NCBI GenBank assembly: GCA_947644475.1
Contig: CANRZQ010000052.1
Location: 1 to 12,307, forward strand
Length of the DNA: 12,307 nucleotides
Direction of reading: 5' to 3'
Origin: an uncultured Muribaculaceae bacterium
GTDB lineage: Bacteria > Bacteroidota > Bacteroidia > Bacteroidales > Muribaculaceae
Positions 7,170-12,307 of this stretch are shown piece after piece (position 1 is the first letter of the stretch; each line of letters starts with the position of its first letter). The notes beneath the pieces are model-generated. The model worked only from the letters and a program-made list of their open reading frames with translations. It did not search any database and was not told the DNA's origin. The position numbers were made by a program, and so were the translations under genes.

Positions 7170-9107
7170 ATGGATATTACAATTCCCGCATTGATTCTCT
7201 GCCTGCCCCTGTTCATGTTCCTTTTGCTGGGCATCGCAGGATGCAAGATGAGCCACAAACTCGCAGGGTGGCTCGGCTGCCTTGGCATGGGCACATGTCT
7301 GGTGTTGTCGTATTTCACGGCGTTCACCTATTATTTCGACCCCCAATTCGTTGCCGAAAACGGCGAACGGATTCAACACACCGTATTCAACCTCACATGG
7401 TTGCAGTTTACCGACAACCTTACAATCAACCTCGGTTTCCTGCTCGACCCCATTTCGGCGCTGATGCTTGTCGTAATCACCACCATCTCGTTTATGGTCC
7501 ACCTCTACTCGCTGGGCTATATGGAAGGTGAGAAAGGCTTCCAGCGTTACTATGCTTTCCTGTCGCTGTTCTCATTCTCGATGCTCGGCCTGGTTGTGGC
7601 CACAAACATCTTCCAGATGTATATCTTCTGGGAACTTGTGGGCGCATCCTCTTACTTGCTCATCGGTTTCTATTATACCAAGCACAGTGCAGTGTCGGCT
7701 TCGAAGAAAGCATTTATCGTTACCCGATTCGCCGACCTCGGCTTCCTTATCGGTATCCTCGTCCTCTCCTATTATACAAAGACATTCGACTTCATCAAGA
7801 TGACATCCGACCCCTCTTGGGTGCTTGCCTCTACCGAGGGTGCCACATTCATGGGCGCGTCGGTGCTCACCTGGGCGCTTGTGCTCATCTTCACCGGCGG
7901 TATGGGTAAGTCGGCAATGATGCCATTGCATATCTGGCTTCCCGACGCTATGGAAGGTCCGACTCCTGTGTCGGCCCTCATCCACGCCGCTACAATGGTT
8001 GTGGCCGGTGTGTATCTCGTTGCCCGCATGTTCCCTGTATACATGATGGAAGGTGCAGCCACGATGTTTATCGTTGTTGTCGGTGCGGCCACAGCCTTCT
8101 ATGCCGCCATGGTGGCTTGCACGCAGGTCGATATCAAGCGCGTGCTTGCCTTCTCGACCATCTCGCAGATTGCCTTCATGATGGTGTCGCTCGGCGTTGC
8201 GTCGCTCGGCAATGGTGAAGTGTCGCATCACGGCCTCGGCTACATGGCCTCGATGTTCCATATGTTCACACACGCCATGTTCAAGGCCCTTCTCTTCCTT
8301 GGTGCCGGCGCGCTTATCCATGCCGTTCACTCCAACGACTACACAGCCATGGGCGGTCTCCGCAAATACATGCCCATCACCCACTGGACATTCCTTATCG
8401 GCTGTCTTGCCATCGCCGGTATTCCTCCATTCTCCGGATTCTTCTCCAAGGACGAGATTCTCTCGGCCTGCTATGCATGGAGCCCCTATATCGGCATGTG
8501 GATGTCGATGGTTGCCGCTCTCACGGCATTCTACATGTTCCGCCTCTATTTCCTTATCTTCTGGTGGAACAACCCCGACTACGGACACCATAAGCCTCAT
8601 GAAGCCCCGCTTCCTATGGCGATACCTCTGGTGGTGCTCGCCGCAGTGTCGTGCGTAGCCGGCTTCATACCCTTCGGTCATTTCGTGACATGGGACCGCA
8701 TGCCTTACGACATTCATCTCGACTGGACTATCGCAGGCACCTCGATTGTGGTTGCCGTGTGTGCCATCGCCCTCGCATGGAAAATGTATTGCAAGGAAAA
8801 CGGACTTCCCGCCAAGTTCAAGAACGCCCTCCCCGCTCTTTGGGATTGGTGCTACCACCGCTTCTACTGGGACGAACTCTACATGTTCATCACCCATAAG
8901 ATTATCTTCAACGGCATCTGCCGCCCGATAGCATGGTTTGACCGTCATATCATCGACGGCACAATGGACGCCTTCGCTACCGTGACCAACAAGGCATCCT
9001 ACGCAATACGCGGCCTCCAGTCCGGACAGGTTCAGATGTATGTATGGGTTTATCTCATTGGAGCGCTATTGCTCGCCGGTTTCGGTGTACTCTGCCTCAT
9101 CATGTAA
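7170..9107 (+). CDS. nuoL: Complex I antiporter-like subunit L
   Basis: NuoL (645 residues; ND5 homologue) is the distal proton-pumping subunit and is related to Mrp antiporters. Expected key residues are present: E155 in FWELVGASSYLLIGFYY (E. coli E144), K247 in MGKSAMMPLHIWLPDAM (E. coli K229), H272 in ALIHAATMV (E. coli H254) and K372 in THAMFKALLFLGAGALIH (E. coli K342). K427 and D428 lie in SGFFSKDEIL. After the 14-helix core, residues about 550-645 contain the amphipathic lateral helix (WDWCYHRFYWDELYMF onward) and a last membrane helix (about 624-644) that anchors it. The length is a little above E. coli NuoL (613). nuoM follows after 36 bases that include an A-rich leader. Confidence 0.96.
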   Translation: MDITIPALILCLPLFMFLLLGIAGCKMSHKLAGWLGCLGMGTCLVLSYFTAFTYYFDPQFVAENGERIQHTVFNLTWLQFTDNLTINLGFLLDPISALMLVVITTISFMVHLYSLGYMEGEKGFQRYYAFLSLFSFSMLGLVVATNIFQMYIFWELVGASSYLLIGFYYTKHSAVSASKKAFIVTRFADLGFLIGILVLSYYTKTFDFIKMTSDPSWVLASTEGATFMGASVLTWALVLIFTGGMGKSAMMPLHIWLPDAMEGPTPVSALIHAATMVVAGVYLVARMFPVYMMEGAATMFIVVVGAATAFYAAMVACTQVDIKRVLAFSTISQIAFMMVSLGVASLGNGEVSHHGLGYMASMFHMFTHAMFKALLFLGAGALIHAVHSNDYTAMGGLRKYMPITHWTFLIGCLAIAGIPPFSGFFSKDEILSACYAWSPYIGMWMSMVAALTAFYMFRLYFLIFWWNNPDYGHHKPHEAPLPMAIPLVVLAAVSCVAGFIPFGHFVTWDRMPYDIHLDWTIAGTSIVVAVCAIALAWKMYCKENGLPAKFKNALPALWDWCYHRFYWDELYMFITHKIIFNGICRPIAWFDRHIIDGTMDAFATVTNKASYAIRGLQSGQVQMYVWVYLIGALLLAGFGVLCLIM

Positions 9108-9143
9108 CAAACTTGCGCTAATCCTCCTGAAAAATACTATAAA

Positions 9144-10646
9144 ATGTTTTCCAATCCTCTTATATATTTTGTGGTGATCCCCTTGCTGATGCTCGGGGCA
9201 CTCGCCCTCTGCGCCAACATCAAGCAGATACGCGCCGTGGCCGTGGCCGGCTCGGTTGCTCTGATGGCTCTCTCCACATATGTCCTGCTCGAATATCTCG
9301 ACATGCGCGCCGCCGGCGACAACGCCCCGATGCTCTTTGTCGACTCCTGGCAGTGGTTCACCCCCCTCAACATCCACCTTGCCGTGGGTGTCGACGGCAT
9401 CTCCATCGCCATGCTCGTCCTCTCGTCTGTAATTATCTTCGCCGGCTCATTCGCGTCATGGCAGATTCCCCAGCCCAAGGCTTTCTTCCTGTGGCTCATC
9501 CTTCTGTCGACCGGCGTGTTCGGATTCTTCATCTCAATCGACCTGTTCACCATGTTCATGTTCTATGAGGTGGCCCTTATCCCCATGTACCTCCTTATCG
9601 GCGTATGGGGTTCCGGCAACAAGAACTACTCGGCGATGAAACTCACCCTTATGCTCATGGGCGGCTCGGCATTCCTTATGCTCGGCCTCATCGGCATCTA
9701 CTACCATTCGTCGGCCGACGGTCACCTTACATGGAACATCCTTGAAATTGCCCGCAACGGCGCCATCTCATCCGGCTGGCAATATTTCCTCTTCCCCATG
9801 ACATTTGTCGGCTTCGGCGTGCTCGGCGCCATGTTCCCCTTCCACACATGGAGCCCCGACGGTCACGCCTCAGCCCCCACGGCAGTGTCGATGCTCCACG
9901 CCGGCGTGCTTATGAAACTCGGCGGCTACGGCTGCTTCCGCGTGGCCATCTACCTTATGCCGCAGGCTGCCAACGAACTCGCATGGATATTCCTTATCCT
10001 CACAGGCGTGTCGGTGGTCTACGGCGCATTCTCCGCTTGCGTCCAGACCGACCTCAAATACATCAATGCCTACTCATCGGTATCGCACTGCGGCCTGGTG
10101 CTCTTCGCCATCCTCATGCTCAACACCACAGCCATGACAGGCGCAATCATGCAGATGCTCTCCCACGGCTTGATGACAGCCCTCTTCTTCGCGCTCATCG
10201 GTATGATTTACGGACGCACCCACACACGCGACATCCGGCTCATGGGCGGCCTTATGAAAATAATGCCTTATCTGGCCGTGTGCTACGTAATCGCCGGTAT
10301 GGCCTCCCTCGGTCTGCCCGGCCTCTCGGGATTTGTTGCCGAAATGACAATCTTCGTAGGCTCGTTCCAGAACGCCGACATGTTCCACCGCGTATTTACC
10401 ATCGTGGCCTGCTGCTCGATTGTAATCACCGCTGTCTACATTCTCCGCGTTGTCGGCAAACTCCTCTTCGGCCCCGTTCAGGACAAGCACCACGAGGAAC
10501 TCACCGACGCTACATGGTGGGAACGCCTCTCCACCGTAACACTCATCGTGTCGGTAGCCGCCATCGGTTGCTTCCCCAACTTCTTCGCCAACCTGATTAA
10601 AACAACATTCAGCCCGGAAATATTCACCGTGCTTGGCCTCAACTAA
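9144..10646 (+). CDS. nuoM: Complex I antiporter-like subunit M, with atypical TM7
   Basis: NuoM (500 residues; ND4 homologue) is the middle antiporter-like proton-pumping subunit of the membrane arm. The TM5 glutamate is present as E142 in FYEVALIPMYLLIG (E. coli E144). The TM8 lysine is K258 in HAGVLMKLGGYG (E. coli K265), and the TM12 glutamate is E400 in LSGFVAEMTIFVGSF (E. coli E407). The TM7 lysine is the exception. The family motif K-x-P-x-x-P-x-H reads L227-G-A-M-F-P-F-H234 here, so the residue matching E. coli K234 is leucine. In TM8, H252 occupies the position held by histidine in NuoL (ALIHAATMV), where NuoM usually has leucine. Otherwise the protein is full length (E. coli 509) with about 14 helices. 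It may be a Bacteroidetes-wide variant. nuoN starts 15 bases after the stop. Confidence 0.95.
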   Translation: MFSNPLIYFVVIPLLMLGALALCANIKQIRAVAVAGSVALMALSTYVLLEYLDMRAAGDNAPMLFVDSWQWFTPLNIHLAVGVDGISIAMLVLSSVIIFAGSFASWQIPQPKAFFLWLILLSTGVFGFFISIDLFTMFMFYEVALIPMYLLIGVWGSGNKNYSAMKLTLMLMGGSAFLMLGLIGIYYHSSADGHLTWNILEIARNGAISSGWQYFLFPMTFVGFGVLGAMFPFHTWSPDGHASAPTAVSMLHAGVLMKLGGYGCFRVAIYLMPQAANELAWIFLILTGVSVVYGAFSACVQTDLKYINAYSSVSHCGLVLFAILMLNTTAMTGAIMQMLSHGLMTALFFALIGMIYGRTHTRDIRLMGGLMKIMPYLAVCYVIAGMASLGLPGLSGFVAEMTIFVGSFQNADMFHRVFTIVACCSIVITAVYILRVVGKLLFGPVQDKHHEELTDATWWERLSTVTLIVSVAAIGCFPNFFANLIKTTFSPEIFTVLGLN

Positions 10647-10661
10647 TAAAGACTGATAGAA

Positions 10662-12131
10662 ATGGATTACTCGCAATTTTTAGCAATGAAGCAAGAAATA
10701 GGATTGTTGATCGTATTCTTGTTAGTCTTCCTTTACGACACGTTCATGCCCCGCTCTGCCGGAAAGCAACTCCCTGTGTTCGCTTCCGTGCTCATGCTCA
10801 TATTCACTGCCGCATGCTGCTTCTGCCCCTGCCTCGCGGGCTCTGAATCGGCCTTCGCCGGCATGTACGAGACATCGGCCGTGATTGCCGCGATAAAGAA
10901 CATTCTCAACATCGGTGTTGTAATCGTGCTCATACAATCCGTTAAATGGGCCAACTCCGAAGAAATGGCTCCCCGCCGCGGCGAGTTCTACGAGCTTCTG
11001 CTCGTTACGCTCTTCGGCATGTACCTTATGATTTCGGCACGCCACTTCCTGCTCTTCGTCATCGGTCTTGAAAGCGCCTCGCTTCCCCTTGCAGCAATGG
11101 TTGCGCTCGACAAAAACCGTTACGAAAGTTCAGAAGCCGCCATCAAATACATCCTTACGGCCGTGTTCTCCTCGGCAGTGTTCATGATGGGCCTCTCATT
11201 CGTCTACGCCCTCAGCGGATCGCTCTACTTCCAGAATATCTACCTGGCCCTCACCGGACAGCACTCCACAATGCTTGTTCTCGCCCTGGCTTTCGTAATC
11301 TCAGGCGTAGGTTTCAAACTCTCGCTCGTGCCCTTCCACCTCTGGACAGCCGACGTATACCAAGGCGCACCCACCTCGGTAACATCCTATCTGTCGGTTA
11401 TCTCGAAAGGAGCCGCCGCCTTTGCCTTCCTGGTGATTCTTTGCCAGGCCTTCGGCGCGGTCTACGCCAACATCTGGGAATGGATGCTCTACGCTCTGAT
11501 TATACTTACCATCACCGTAGGTAACCTCTTCGCAATCCGCCAGCGCAACATGAAGCGTTTCCTTGCGTTCTCGTCCGTATCGCAGGCCGGTTACATCATG
11601 CTTGGCGTCATTGCCTTCAATGCAATGGGACTTGCCGCGCTCATGTACTACATCCTCGTCTACATCTTCTCCAACCTCGCCGCCTTCGGCGTAATCGGAG
11701 CCATCGAGAACGCCACAGGCAAAGTGTCGATGGACGACTATCGCGGCCTGTCGAAGACCAACCCCCGCCTGTCGCTGTGCATGATGCTCGCCATGTTCTC
11801 CCTCGCCGGCATCCCGCCTTTCGCAGGATTCTTCTCGAAATTCTTCATCTTCACCGGCGCCATCAACCAAGGCTCAGTGGCCATCTATGTGCTTGTGCTC
11901 ATCGCCCTTATCAACACAATCATCTCCCTCTACTACTACCTGCTCGTTGTAAAGGCAATGTACATCGCCGAAGAAGCCCCCGTCGTAGAGACATTCAAAT
12001 CGTCGTGCGGCGAGCGCATCGGCCTGTGGATCACAATCGCCGGCATCATTGGCCTCGGCATCGTAAGCTGTGTCTACAACTTCCTGCTCGACACCACAGC
12101 CACATCAGCCATCAACGCCTACTTCATGTAA
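10662..12131 (+). CDS. nuoN: Complex I antiporter-like subunit N
   Basis: NuoN (489 residues; ND2 homologue) is the antiporter-like subunit closest to the NuoAJKH module. Key residues are in place: E137 in FVIGLESASLPLAAMVALD (E. coli E133), K219 in GFKLSLVPFHLWTADVYQ (E. coli K217), K249 in VISKGAAAF (E. coli K247) and K393 in FAGFFSKFFIF (E. coli K395). About 14 membrane helices are visible, and the length is almost identical to E. coli (485). The start ATG at 10662 follows an A-rich leader (AATAAAGACTGATAGAA). Another ATG lies eight codons in and cannot be fully excluded, but the upstream one has the better leader. This is the final gene of the block, and a strong terminator follows 23 bases later. 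Confidence 0.96.
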   Translation: MDYSQFLAMKQEIGLLIVFLLVFLYDTFMPRSAGKQLPVFASVLMLIFTAACCFCPCLAGSESAFAGMYETSAVIAAIKNILNIGVVIVLIQSVKWANSEEMAPRRGEFYELLLVTLFGMYLMISARHFLLFVIGLESASLPLAAMVALDKNRYESSEAAIKYILTAVFSSAVFMMGLSFVYALSGSLYFQNIYLALTGQHSTMLVLALAFVISGVGFKLSLVPFHLWTADVYQGAPTSVTSYLSVISKGAAAFAFLVILCQAFGAVYANIWEWMLYALIILTITVGNLFAIRQRNMKRFLAFSSVSQAGYIMLGVIAFNAMGLAALMYYILVYIFSNLAAFGVIGAIENATGKVSMDDYRGLSKTNPRLSLCMMLAMFSLAGIPPFAGFFSKFFIFTGAINQGSVAIYVLVLIALINTIISLYYYLLVVKAMYIAEEAPVVETFKSSCGERIGLWITIAGIIGLGIVSCVYNFLLDTTATSAINAYFM

Positions 12132-12154
12132 GCCACGATTAATGCAATCACACC

Positions 12155-12192
12155 ACGGGCGACGTGTTGAAACACACATGTCGCCCGTTTTT
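12155..12192 (+). terminator. Intrinsic terminator after nuoN
   Basis: ACGGGCGAC (12155-12163) pairs perfectly with GTCGCCCGT (12180-12188). The stem extends inwards through a G-U pair and TGT/ACA to give 13 pairs around an 8-base loop (12168-12175). The 3' arm runs into five T (12188-12192). This is the strongest terminator-like structure in the window and sits 23 bases after the nuoN stop, so it probably ends the atp-nuo transcript. An alternative inner fold, GTGTT-GA-AACAC (12164-12175), is also possible. Confidence 0.88.
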
Positions 12193-12205
12193 ATTCCCAA
12201 CGGCA

Positions 12206-12307
12206 ATGAAAATTAAAATTCTATCTCTCATCACCCTTATCTGCGCCATGGCATGTGTCGTGTCATGCCGCAGCGCGTCCGACCGGCTCAGCGAAGAAAT
12301 CAAGGCC
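12206..12307 (+). CDS. Start of a predicted lipoprotein (partial, function unknown)
   Basis: This open frame runs from ATG at 12206 to the window edge, 34 codons. The N-terminus is a lipoprotein signal: basic start MKIKI, hydrophobic core LSLITLICAMACVV, and lipobox VVSC with the lipidated cysteine at C21. The mature part begins CRSASDRLSEEIKA, which is polar. It lacks the acidic run right after the cysteine that acts as a surface-export signal in Bacteroidetes, so a periplasm-facing location is more likely. The rest lies outside the window and I cannot name a family. The start is only 13 bases after the T-tract of the nuoN terminator, so its promoter must lie in or before that terminator, or it depends on read-through. 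Confidence 0.7.
   Translation, partial: MKIKILSLITLICAMACVVSCRSASDRLSEEIKA

Noticed and set aside
7572..8948. Long open frame (458 codons) on the - strand opposite nuoL
   Set aside because: The translation is rich in His, Glu, Gly and Arg with no recognisable domain. It lies wholly inside nuoL, whose family motifs are unambiguous. It is explained by GC-rich codon use on the other strand.
9848..10600. Arginine-rich open frame (250 codons) on the + strand inside nuoM
   Set aside because: It is out of frame within nuoM, with extreme Arg/His/Pro content and no domain. It is a shadow of nuoM codon use.

Overview
The window lies in a bacterial chromosome, almost certainly from the order Bacteroidales. 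By gene content and GC-rich coding style a Muribaculaceae-like gut bacterium is plausible, but the family is a guess. The evidence is: (i) the F-type ATP synthase genes run atpD-C-B-E-F-H-A-G, with beta and epsilon in front, as is usual in Bacteroidetes; (ii) start codons are preceded by A-rich leaders rather than Shine-Dalgarno sequences; (iii) subunit a carries a signal peptide and a long periplasmic N-terminal extension; (iv) epsilon has only its N-terminal domain; and (v) the complex I genes are of the Bacteroidales type.

Layout. Positions 1-5409 hold the end of atpD and complete atpC, atpB, atpE, atpF, atpH, atpA and atpG. After an 84-base A-rich gap, positions 5494-12131 hold nuoI, nuoJ, nuoK, nuoL, nuoM and nuoN, which encode the 2[4Fe-4S] subunit and most of the membrane arm of complex I. 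All of these genes are on the + strand, closely packed, and I see no convincing terminator until a strong hairpin with a T-tract at 12155-12192, just after nuoN. Thirteen bases further on a separate gene begins. It encodes a lipoprotein that is cut off by the window edge.

How the genes work together. Complex I exports protons while passing electrons to quinone, and the ATP synthase uses the resulting gradient. The producer and the consumer of proton motive force therefore appear to sit in one co-oriented, possibly co-transcribed, block. The complex I set here is incomplete: nuoA, nuoB, nuoCD and nuoH are absent, so the rest must be elsewhere, perhaps upstream of atpD.

Most notable points. 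The atp cluster runs straight into a partial nuo cluster. NuoM appears to have leucine where the essential TM7 pumping lysine is normally found, together with a NuoL-like histidine in TM8. NuoI has a roughly 100-residue Ala/Lys/Glu-rich tail with a 12-residue motif repeated three times. Subunit c has proton-type rather than sodium-type ion-site residues. I see no mobile elements, CRISPR arrays, tRNA or rRNA genes. No gap between genes exceeds 300 bases.
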